From Streptomyces sp. SCL15-4 (GTDB lineage Bacteria > Actinomycetota > Actinomycetes > Streptomycetales > Streptomycetaceae), in the NCBI RefSeq assembly GCF_033366695.1, contig NZ_JAOBTQ010000001.1, positions 7,316,001-7,380,000 on the forward strand: 64,000 nt of DNA. Reading direction: 5' to 3'. Positions within the stretch are counted from its first letter, which is position 1. Each line of letters begins with the position of its first letter. This document shows positions 25,253-32,566 of this stretch, in pieces. A program made the position numbers and the translations under genes. The notes below the pieces were generated by a model. The model was not told the origin of the DNA, did no database searches, and worked only from the letters and a program-made list of their open reading frames with translations.

Positions 25253-26221
25253 TCAGCCGCCGACGAGGGCGGTGAAGCGGTCGGCGTCGATGTTGCCGCC
25301 GGAGGCGATGACACCGATCCGGCGCGGGAGGGCGCCGACGCGTCCGGCCAGCAGCGCGGCCAGCGGTGTGGCGCCGCTCGGCTCCAGGACGATCTTCAGG
25401 CGTTCGAAGGCGAACCGCATCGCGGTGACGATCTCCGTGTCACTGACCAGGGCGATCGAGTCGACCAGGCGCTGGTTGACGGGGAAGGTGAGTTCGCCGG
25501 GGGTGGGCAGTGCCTGCCCGTCGGCGATGGTGCGGGGCACCGGGACGGTGACGCGCGCACCGGCCTCCAGGGAGCGCCTGGTGTCGTCGCTTCCCTCCGG
25601 TTCGACGCCGACGACCCGGATGCCGGGGTGCAGCGCGGTGGCGGCGGTGGCGCTGCCGGCGATGAGGCCGCCGCCGCCCACCGGCACCACCAGGGCGTCC
25701 AACGGGCCGGTCTCCTCCAGCAGTTCCAGTGCGGCGGTGCCCTGGCCGGCGATCACGTGCGGATGGTCGTAGGGCGGGATCAGGGTCAGACCGCGGTCCT
25801 CGGCCAGGGCGTGGCCGAGCGCGACGCGGTCCTCGGTGTAGCGGTCGTAGGTGACGATCTCCGCTCCGTACCCGGCGGTCGCCTCCCGCTTGGAGCGGGG
25901 CGCGTCCTCGGGCATCAGGATGACGGCGCGCGTGCCCAGTTCGCGGGCGGCCAGCGCGGTGGCCTGGGCGTGGTTGCCGGAGGAGTAGGCGGCGATGCCC
26001 TTCGCCAGCTGCTCCGGAGACAGTTGGGCGGCGGCGTTGTAGGCGCCGCGGAACTTGAAGGCACCGATCCGCTGGAAGTTCTCCGCCTTGATGAACACCT
26101 CGGCGCCGACCAGGGAGTTCAGGGTGCGGGAGGTGAGGACGGGCGTGCGGTGCGCGATGCCCCGGAGGCGGGCGGCGGCCTCGCGGACGTCGGCGAACGT
26201 GACGGACGGTGCGGTGGGCAT
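25253..26221 (-). CDS. Threonine/serine dehydratase-type PLP enzyme (fold type II)
   Basis: A 322-residue protein of the serine/threonine dehydratase family. The Schiff-base lysine is K56 in AFKFRGAYN, SSGNHAQATALAA binds the substrate carboxylate and GGGGLIAG binds phosphate. It lacks an ACT regulatory domain, so it is the catabolic or racemase-type form. Candidates are threonine dehydratase, serine racemase/dehydratase or hydroxyaspartate dehydratase. It follows a D-serine-dehydratase-like gene by 50 nt and a PAS-HTH regulator, implying use of D- or hydroxy-amino acids. Confidence 0.87.
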   Translation of the reverse strand: MPTAPSVTFADVREAAARLRGIAHRTPVLTSRTLNSLVGAEVFIKAENFQRIGAFKFRGAYNAAAQLSPEQLAKGIAAYSSGNHAQATALAARELGTRAVILMPEDAPRSKREATAGYGAEIVTYDRYTEDRVALGHALAEDRGLTLIPPYDHPHVIAGQGTAALELLEETGPLDALVVPVGGGGLIAGSATAATALHPGIRVVGVEPEGSDDTRRSLEAGARVTVPVPRTIADGQALPTPGELTFPVNQRLVDSIALVSDTEIVTAMRFAFERLKIVLEPSGATPLAALLAGRVGALPRRIGVIASGGNIDADRFTALVGG

Positions 26222-26271
26222 GGGCGGGTCCTTCGGGCGACGGGACGGGTCGGGAAAGCGGGGCGGGACGG

Positions 26272-27441
26272 TCACCAGCCGCGGACGCGGGGCCAGTACG
26301 CCTCGACCGCGGGACACGCCGTCGTGCCACGGGAGCTGTCGACGACGTGGTAGCCGTGGTGCTGGGCCGCCGTGGCGCAGGCGTGGTTGGGCAGGACGCG
26401 CAGCCGGGTGCCGATGGGCAGCTCGGGCAGGGCGGCGCCGTCCCGGGCGGTCAGCGTGCCGTGCTCCTGGCTGGCGGCGGTCATGACCAGGCCCGGGATC
26501 AGGGTGCCGGACAGGTCGGTGACCAGGCCGTAGCCCTGGTCCTGCGGCTGGGCGGCGGTGCCGCGGTCGCGGGAGAGGGCCATCCATCCGCCGTCGGTCA
26601 CGATCCAGCCGTACTCCGGGCGGTGCCCGATGACGGTGACCACGACCGACAGGGCGAGGTCGGCCGGCGCGCAGACACCGAGGCCCGCCATCACCAGATC
26701 GAAGAACACGTAGTTCCCGGCGCGCAGTTCGGTGACCCCGGTGAGGTCCTCGGCGGCGTGCGCGGTGGGCGTGGAGCCCACGCTGACGGTGCGCACCGGC
26801 AGGCCCGCCGCGCGCAGCCGCCGTGCCGCCGTGACCGCCGCGTCGCGTTCGTTCCGCGCCGCCGCGCGCCGCTCCTCGGTGGTGAAGGCGGAGTACGACT
26901 CGCCCGCGTGCGTCAGCACGCCGTCCAGGCAGCCCGCCTCGTGCAGGATCCGGCCGATTCCGGTCAGCCCGGGGGCGTCGGGCCTGAGGCCGCCGCGGTG
27001 GCCGTCGCAGTCGATCTCGATCAGCGCCGGCAGGGCCACGCCGGCCTCCCGGGCCGCCCCGGCGACGAACCGCGCCTGCTCGGTGCTGTCCAGCAGGACG
27101 CGCAGGGTGACGCCACGGCGCACCAGGGCGGTGACGCGCGGGAGTTTGCGCGGTTCGATGCCGACGGCGTAGGTGAGGTCGCGGTAGCCCGCACCGGCGA
27201 ACGCCTCGGCCTCGGCGAGGGTGGAGACGGTGAGCGGGCCGGGCGCGCCGTCGTGCAGGAGGGCGGCGGCGTCCAGGCTCTTCGCCGTCTTCACATGGGG
27301 GCGCAGGGCGACTCCGAGGCGGTCCGCCCGGGCCCGCAGCCGGGCGATGTTGCGCCGGGACCGGTGCGCGTCCACGACGGCGAACGGGGTGTCGGGGTCG
27401 GCCAGGGTCCGGGCGGCGGCAGGGGAGAAGGCGGTGCTCAT
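26272..27441 (-). CDS. Metal-dependent D-serine dehydratase / D-threonine aldolase-like enzyme (fold type III)
   Basis: A 389-residue protein with an alanine-racemase-like N-terminal barrel: K51 in RPHVKTAKS holds PLP. The C-terminal domain has the zinc-site pair H353 and C355 in NHACAT. This pattern is shared by eukaryotic-type D-serine dehydratase, D-threo-3-hydroxyaspartate dehydratase and D-threonine aldolase. Second gene of an operon after its YheO-like regulator (14 nt) and before a fold type II dehydratase. A D-hydroxyamino acid is the likely substrate; which one is not readable. Confidence 0.85.
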   Translation of the reverse strand: MSTAFSPAAARTLADPDTPFAVVDAHRSRRNIARLRARADRLGVALRPHVKTAKSLDAAALLHDGAPGPLTVSTLAEAEAFAGAGYRDLTYAVGIEPRKLPRVTALVRRGVTLRVLLDSTEQARFVAGAAREAGVALPALIEIDCDGHRGGLRPDAPGLTGIGRILHEAGCLDGVLTHAGESYSAFTTEERRAAARNERDAAVTAARRLRAAGLPVRTVSVGSTPTAHAAEDLTGVTELRAGNYVFFDLVMAGLGVCAPADLALSVVVTVIGHRPEYGWIVTDGGWMALSRDRGTAAQPQDQGYGLVTDLSGTLIPGLVMTAASQEHGTLTARDGAALPELPIGTRLRVLPNHACATAAQHHGYHVVDSSRGTTACPAVEAYWPRVRGW

Positions 27442-27455
27442 GGGCGGGTGGCCCC

Positions 27456-28109
27456 TCACTTCGCGTAGTTGTAGACCGTCGCCCGGGACACGCCGAGCAG
27501 GTCCGCGATGGCCTGCGCGGCGTCGCGCGAGGCGAAGTAGCCGTCGTGCTGCAACTGCCGTACGAGCGCCTTCTTCTCCTCCCGGCTCAGCGAGCGCGGG
27601 GTGGCGCCGCGTTCGGCGGCGCGGGCCTCCACCGCCTCCCGCAGCTCGCGCGCGGTGCGGTCCCGCAGGGTCTCCAGGGGCCGCTCGCGGTGCGCGCCGT
27701 CCGTGGCCACGAGGTTCGACAGGGCCAGGGTGACCGGGGACAGGACGGACACGTCGAGGTTCAGGCACAGCGCGGCGACGTACTCGCCCGCCGCGTTCTT
27801 GATGCCGATGGACGTGCTCTTGGCCGGGCGGCCGTCGGGAAACCGGTTGGGGTAGTTCTGTACGACGCCGGGGTAGTCCGGGTCGGCGACGCGGGCGAGG
27901 CCCAGCTCCGTGGCGGGGTCGCCGACCCGGCGGCCGGAGAGGTTGTTCTCGATGGCGCGGACGGCGTGGTCCGGATCGCGCAGATCGTGCAGCACGACCT
28001 CGCACAGGCCGGGGAACATGCGGCCCAGCGCGACGGCGATCTTCTCCGCCTCCCTCAGGAGGTGCTCGTCCGCGCCGTCCCCGTGCCCGGCGTCCGCCCG
28101 CTGCTCCAC
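27456..28109 (-). CDS. YheO/DauR-like PAS-HTH transcriptional regulator
   Basis: A 217-residue regulator. The N-terminal YheO-type PAS domain spans about residues 15-125 (FPGLCEVVLHDLRDPDHAVRA, KNAAGEYVAALCLNLDVSVL). The C-terminal HTH reads SRDAAQAIADLLGVSRATVYN. Related proteins (DauR, and regulators next to hydroxyaspartate or D-amino-acid genes) sense the amino acid substrate. GTG 28109 has GGGGAGG 5 nt upstream. It heads the dehydratase operon and so likely controls it. Confidence 0.83.
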   Translation of the reverse strand: MEQRADAGHGDGADEHLLREAEKIAVALGRMFPGLCEVVLHDLRDPDHAVRAIENNLSGRRVGDPATELGLARVADPDYPGVVQNYPNRFPDGRPAKSTSIGIKNAAGEYVAALCLNLDVSVLSPVTLALSNLVATDGAHRERPLETLRDRTARELREAVEARAAERGATPRSLSREEKKALVRQLQHDGYFASRDAAQAIADLLGVSRATVYNYAK

Positions 28110-28272
28110 GCGGCCTCCCCACCGGCCTCGACACGCGATCCACTTCTGGACGCGGAGTCTAAATCGTGCGGTCCGCCGCTGTCCAGGTGATCCGGCCCGC
28201 ACCGCCGCCGGGCGTCAACTACCCTCCGTACCAGCGCGTTCCGCGCACGGCACAGACCGACGAGGGGGATTC

Positions 28273-29052
28273 ATGGCAGACCGGTCCAGCGCGGGGCATC
28301 CGAAGTGGCTGCGCCGCTTCCACGAACCGGACCCGGGTGCGCCGCGGCTGATCTGCCTGCCGCACGCCGGCGGCTCCGCGAGCTTCTACTTCCCCGTCTC
28401 CCGGGCGCTGTCGCCCGCGGTGGACGTGCGCGCCGCGCAGTACCCCGGCCGCCAGGACCGCGCCGCGGAACCCTTCGCGCGCTCGCTCCAGGAACTCGCC
28501 CAAGGGGTGTTCCACGCGCTGGACGAGCGGGACGAAACACCGCTCGCGCTGTTCGGGCACAGCATGGGCGCCCTGGTCGGATTCGAGCTGGCCCGGCTGC
28601 TGGAGAACGCGGGCCGGCCCCCCGCGGTGCTCTTCCTCTCCGGCCGCCGCGGCCCGTCCGCCGAGCGGACCGAGACCGTCCACCTGGGCGACGACGCCCG
28701 GCTGATCGAGGAGGTCATGCGGCTGGACGGCACCGACTCCGCCGTCCTGAAGGACGAGGACCTGCTCCAGCTGGTCCTGCCCGCGCTACGGGCCGACTAC
28801 CACGCCGTAGGGACCTACCGGCCCGTCCCCGGACCACCGCTCGGCTGCCCCCTCGTCGTCCTGACGGGCGACGCCGATCCGCGGGTGACCCCGGACGAGG
28901 CCCGGACCTGGGAAAAGGAGACCGACGGCCCCTTCGAGTTCCACGTCCACCCCGGAGGCCACTTCTACCTGGTCGCCGAGCAGCAGGCCGTCCTCGACCG
29001 CGTCCGGGCCGCGCTGCGGCGGTTCGGGCCCGGCACCGGCGCGGCGGTCTGA
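28273..29052 (+). CDS. Type II thioesterase
   Basis: A 259-residue alpha/beta hydrolase of the GrsT/RifR type. The catalytic triad is S97 in FGHSMGA, Asp in TGDADPRV and His in GGHFYLVAE; CLPHAGGSASFY forms the oxyanion loop. These enzymes edit misprimed carrier proteins on NRPS or PKS lines. No NRPS, PKS or carrier protein gene is in the window, so it is an orphan or acts in trans. ATG follows GAGGGGG. Divergent from the YheO-like regulator. Confidence 0.87.
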   Translation: MADRSSAGHPKWLRRFHEPDPGAPRLICLPHAGGSASFYFPVSRALSPAVDVRAAQYPGRQDRAAEPFARSLQELAQGVFHALDERDETPLALFGHSMGALVGFELARLLENAGRPPAVLFLSGRRGPSAERTETVHLGDDARLIEEVMRLDGTDSAVLKDEDLLQLVLPALRADYHAVGTYRPVPGPPLGCPLVVLTGDADPRVTPDEARTWEKETDGPFEFHVHPGGHFYLVAEQQAVLDRVRAALRRFGPGTGAAV

Positions 29053-29093
29053 ACCCGGGGACGGGAACCGCGGCACCGGCCGGGAACACGGCA

Positions 29094-29124
29094 CGGGCGG
29101 CACCGGTCGAGACGGTGCCGCCCG
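29094..29124. terminator. 12-bp hairpin terminator between thioesterase and cyclophilin genes
   Basis: CGGGCGGCACCG (29094-29105) pairs perfectly with CGGTGCCGCCCG (29113-29124) across a 7-nt loop. It sits between two convergent genes, so it can stop transcription from both sides. Confidence 0.7.
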
Positions 29125-29131
29125 GAAGGTG

Positions 29132-29632
29132 TCAGCCCAGGATCTTGGCGGACTCGATGACCACCTGCTCCTTGGGGACGTCCTGGTGGCCCTGGTAGTT
29201 GCCCGTCTTCACGGCCTTGATCGCGTCGACGACGTTCTGGCCCTCGACGACCCGCCCGAACACGGCGTAGCCCCAGCCGTTCGGGGTCTTCGAGGAGTAG
29301 TTGAGGAACGCGTTGTCCGAAACGTTGATGAAGAACTGGGCCGTCGCCGAGTGCGGGTCGTTCGTCCGCGCCATCGCCACGGTGTAGTTGTCGTTCTTCA
29401 GGCCGTTGTCGGCCTCGTTCTGGATCGGCGCCTGGGTGGGCTTCTGCCGCATGTCCGGCGTGAAACCGCCGCCCTGGACCATGAAGCCGTTGATCACCCG
29501 GTGGAAAATCGTGCCGTCGTAGTGGCCGCTGCGCACATACGCCAGGAAGTTCTCGACCGTCTTGGGCGCCTCGGCGTCGTTCAGCTCCAGCACGATCCGG
29601 CCGGCGCTGGTGTTCAGCTCGACTGTCGACAT
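29132..29632 (-). CDS. Peptidyl-prolyl cis-trans isomerase (cyclophilin)
   Basis: A 166-residue cytosolic cyclophilin without a signal peptide. Landmark residues are [32 protein letters not shown] and [11 protein letters not shown]. It speeds proline isomerisation during protein folding. ATG 29632 has AGGAG at proper spacing. The phenylalanine-containing FFIN active-site strand is intact; the Trp that gives cyclosporin sensitivity is not obvious. Confidence 0.92.
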   Translation of the reverse strand: MSTVELNTSAGRIVLELNDAEAPKTVENFLAYVRSGHYDGTIFHRVINGFMVQGGGFTPDMRQKPTQAPIQNEADNGLKNDNYTVAMARTNDPHSATAQFFINVSDNAFLNYSSKTPNGWGYAVFGRVVEGQNVVDAIKAVKTGNYQGHQDVPKEQVVIESAKILG

Positions 29633-29827
29633 CAAAAATCTCCTCATTCCGGTGGGACTCGCCCACGCTACAGGTACGGCCCGGCCGGCCGTTCTCCGGT
29701 GCGACCGACGGGCACGCCGGTCCGACGGCCCGAGATCACCATGGAATATACGACCACAGGGCACGCGTACGACGCTGCGCCGCCCCGGGCCTCGAACGGC
29801 CATCCGGGTCATGGCGAGGCCCCGGCG

Positions 29828-30901
29828 TCAGGACGGCCGGGACCCGTCGCCGGGCGCCGGGGGCAGCGCGAGATGGGCCAGATCGCCCGGCGGCGGCGTG
29901 GTCACCGGCCACAGCGGGGCGGCCACGCCGTCGGCGAGCGCGGCCGGTGCGTCGGTCAGGTTCATCCGCTCGCGCAGCCGGCCGTAGAAGTCCGTCGGAC
30001 CCAGCCGCACCGCCCGCAGCCGGCGCGGAGCGGCGTACACCCCGATCCAGTCCCCGGGGTCGAGCACCCCGCGCAGCTGGCCGTCGATGCTGACCGCGGC
30101 CCGTCCCGACCGCTGGAGCACCCGCAGCGCGATCGGCTCGTCCGGCGCGGCCACCACCGACCGGTTGAACACCATGTGCGGCGCGACCGGCGTGAACACC
30201 AGGCCCTCCGCGCGGGGCGAGACCACCGGGCCGCCGGCGGCGAAGCTGTACGCCGTCGATCCCGTGGGCGTGGCCACCAGCAGCGCGTCCGCCGAGTACG
30301 AGGCCAGCAGCCGGCCCGCCAGATACACCCCGACCGACACCTGCCGATCCCGGGACAGCTTCTCCAGCACCACGTCGTTCAGCGCGGTCACGTCCAGGGC
30401 CACCCCCCAGTCCCCGCCCGACTCGCACTCCGTGCGCACCGGGGGCGGCGGCAGCAGCGGGCCGCGCCCGTACGCCAGCAGCGCCTCCATCTGCGCCGGC
30501 ACCTGAAGCCGGCAGGACGCGCGCAGCGTGAGCAGCATCCGGCTCTCCACGTGGATCCGGTCCTCCCGTACGGCGTCCAGCGCGGTCCGTACCGCCGGGG
30601 CGGGCACCTCCGTCAGGAAGCCGACCCGGCCCAGGTCGACACCGAGCACCAGGGCGTCGTTCTCGGCCGCGAGCCGGGCACCGCGCAGGAACGTGCCGTC
30701 ACCGCCCAGGGTGACGACGAGGTCCGGATCGCCCGCGTCGGCCAGCTCCTCGCGGGCGCTGCGCCGCGCGCCGTCCCGCCACACGTCGATGTCCGCGCAC
30801 CCCACCCCGTGCTCGGCGCACCACGCGCGCACCTCCCGCGCGGCGTCCACCGCCTCGGCGCGTCCGCCGTGCACGACCAGGCCGACACGGTTCACCGTCA
30901 T
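29828..30901 (-). CDS. NAD kinase family protein
   Basis: A 357-residue protein with the NAD kinase GGDGT motif at 66-70, LNDVVLEK as the NE/D motif and ATPTGSTAYSFAAGGP. It phosphorylates NAD to NADP. It is longer than most bacterial enzymes, with extra residues after 135 (a Pro-rich insertion, GPLLPPPPVRT) and at the C-terminus. It may be a paralogue of the housekeeping NAD kinase. No close operon partner. Confidence 0.87.
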   Translation of the reverse strand: MTVNRVGLVVHGGRAEAVDAAREVRAWCAEHGVGCADIDVWRDGARRSAREELADAGDPDLVVTLGGDGTFLRGARLAAENDALVLGVDLGRVGFLTEVPAPAVRTALDAVREDRIHVESRMLLTLRASCRLQVPAQMEALLAYGRGPLLPPPPVRTECESGGDWGVALDVTALNDVVLEKLSRDRQVSVGVYLAGRLLASYSADALLVATPTGSTAYSFAAGGPVVSPRAEGLVFTPVAPHMVFNRSVVAAPDEPIALRVLQRSGRAAVSIDGQLRGVLDPGDWIGVYAAPRRLRAVRLGPTDFYGRLRERMNLTDAPAALADGVAAPLWPVTTPPPGDLAHLALPPAPGDGSRPS

Positions 30902-31013
30902 ACCCGCACACCCGCCTCCCAGCCGGTTTCCTGCCCGGCGTCATCCTCGCCGCGGACGGCACCGGCGACGTGCGCGCCACGCCGCCGCATCGCGTCCGCG
31001 TGGGCGGAACCCG

Positions 31014-31880
31014 TCATTCCCGGCCGGCGTCCGCCGCGAGGAACGGCTCCAGCAGGGCCAGCAGCGCGTCCGGCCGGTGCAGCGGGATGATGTGGCCGCA
31101 GTCCGGGATCACCCGGCCCGTCAACCGGTCGGCGTACGGCCGCAGTTGCCGTTCCAGCGAGCGGCCCACCGGGTGGGCGCCGATGGTGAGGACGGGCACG
31201 GTGAGGCGGGCGCCCGCCACCGCCTCCCGGATCTGCCGGGCACCGGCGGGCAGCGCCCGGTAGGGGCCGAACGCCGCGCGCAGCGCGCCGCCGCCGGTGT
31301 AGGCACGGACGAACGCGGCGCGCACGTCCGGCCGTACGCCCCGGCCCAGCGTGCCGCGCTCCAGGAACCAGTCGACGTACGCCTCCTCGTGTCCCGTCAG
31401 CACCGACTCCGCCAGCCCGGGCGCCGCGTGGAACCCGAACCACCACGGCGGCCCGGCCGCGAGGAACTCCTCGGCGCCCGGCAGATCGCCCAGCAGGGAC
31501 TCCATCAGCACCAGCCGCCGTACCAGGCCGGGCCGCCGCATGGCCAGCAGGAACGCGGGCGGGGTGCCGAGGTCGATGCCGACCACGGCCGCCGGGCCCG
31601 CGTCCAGCGCCTCCAGCAGGCCCGCCGCGTCGGCGGCGAGCGTTCCGGCGTCGTACCCGTCCGCCGGCCGGTCGCTGTCGCCGAACCCGCGCAGATCCGG
31701 CGCGATCACCCGGTAGCGGCGGGCCAGCGGTGCGATGACCTCGCTCCACAGCCGCCAGGTGTGCGGGAAGCCGTGCAGCAGCAGCACCGCCGGGCCCGTG
31801 CCGGCCGTGGCGACGTTGAGTCCGGTCCCGTCGACGGTGACCCGGCGCAGCCGCACACCGGGCACGGAGGTGACAGTCAT
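31014..31880 (-). CDS. Epoxide hydrolase-type alpha/beta hydrolase
   Basis: A 288-residue enzyme with an Asp nucleophile: D103 in VVGIDLGTPPA. Other motifs are LHGFPHTWRLW (oxyanion) and DCGHIIPLHRP (general-base His). Asp nucleophile proteins of this type are epoxide hydrolases or haloalkane dehalogenases. Divergent from an HxlR regulator with operator-like repeats between them, so probably induced by a reactive small molecule. Confidence 0.85.
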   Translation of the reverse strand: MTVTSVPGVRLRRVTVDGTGLNVATAGTGPAVLLLHGFPHTWRLWSEVIAPLARRYRVIAPDLRGFGDSDRPADGYDAGTLAADAAGLLEALDAGPAAVVGIDLGTPPAFLLAMRRPGLVRRLVLMESLLGDLPGAEEFLAAGPPWWFGFHAAPGLAESVLTGHEEAYVDWFLERGTLGRGVRPDVRAAFVRAYTGGGALRAAFGPYRALPAGARQIREAVAGARLTVPVLTIGAHPVGRSLERQLRPYADRLTGRVIPDCGHIIPLHRPDALLALLEPFLAADAGRE

Positions 31881-31903
31881 GAGCGATCCCTCGCCATCTT
31901 TGA

Positions 31904-31939
31904 GTAACCAATGGTGACAAGGGAACGCTAGGTAACTAG
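31904..31939. promoter_or_regulatory. Candidate HxlR operators in the divergent promoter
   Basis: GTAACC-AAT-GGTGAC (31904-31918) is an inverted repeat with one mismatch, and CTAGGTAACTAG (31928-31939) has CTAG at both ends around another GTAAC. CTAG is rare in such G/C-rich DNA. They lie between the divergent hydrolase and HxlR genes, where the regulator would bind. Confidence 0.5.
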
Positions 31940-31986
31940 GGTCGGCGCCAACAGACCGCACTTTCCCGTCAGTTGGTGAGCTACAG

Positions 31987-32388
31987 GTGACTTCCCAGGC
32001 CAAGGACGCGTCCGCCGTGCGCGGCGACCTGTTCGACCCCGCGTGCCCGACCCGCCGGCTGCTGGACCGGATCGGCACCAAGTGGACGTCGATGGCGGTG
32101 AAGGTGCTGGCACAGGCCGCGCCGGGAGAGGTGCGCTTCGCCGAACTGCTGCGCCGGATGCCGGGCGTCTCGCAGAAGATGCTCTCGGTGACCCTGCGGA
32201 ACCTGGTCCGCGACGGCCTGGCCGAGCGCCGGGTGGAGCCGTCCGTACCGCCCGGCGTGTACTACCGGCTCACCGCGCTCGGCCTGTCGCTCGACACCGT
32301 TCTCGCCGCCGTACGGGACTGGGCCGAGGAGCACATGGCCGAGGTCGACCGGGCCAACGAACGGAGCGACCGGCAGGCACAGCCGTGA
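31987..32388 (+). CDS. HxlR-family transcriptional regulator
   Basis: A 133-residue winged-helix regulator. The family signature is DPACPTRRLLDRIGTKW with C20, then FAELLRRMPGVSQKMLSVTL and the wing YYRLTALG. HxlR proteins sense aldehydes, quinones or redox state, often through that Cys. GTG start. It faces the epoxide hydrolase gene across a 106-bp gap with candidate operators. Confidence 0.88.
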   Translation: MTSQAKDASAVRGDLFDPACPTRRLLDRIGTKWTSMAVKVLAQAAPGEVRFAELLRRMPGVSQKMLSVTLRNLVRDGLAERRVEPSVPPGVYYRLTALGLSLDTVLAAVRDWAEEHMAEVDRANERSDRQAQP

Positions 32389-32566
32389 GCGGCGACGCCC
32401 CGGGCCGCCCGGTGTGATCTCCCTCCTTGCGGCCGGCGCACCGCCTCTGTGAGCCTCCCTTCGAACGATTCTCCGAAGAACTGTCATCCGAAACTGTTAT
32501 CGGCGCCGCACCGGACGGTCTCCCAGGTGACGCACATCGTTCGGCGCCGAGGACAGGAAAGCTCTG

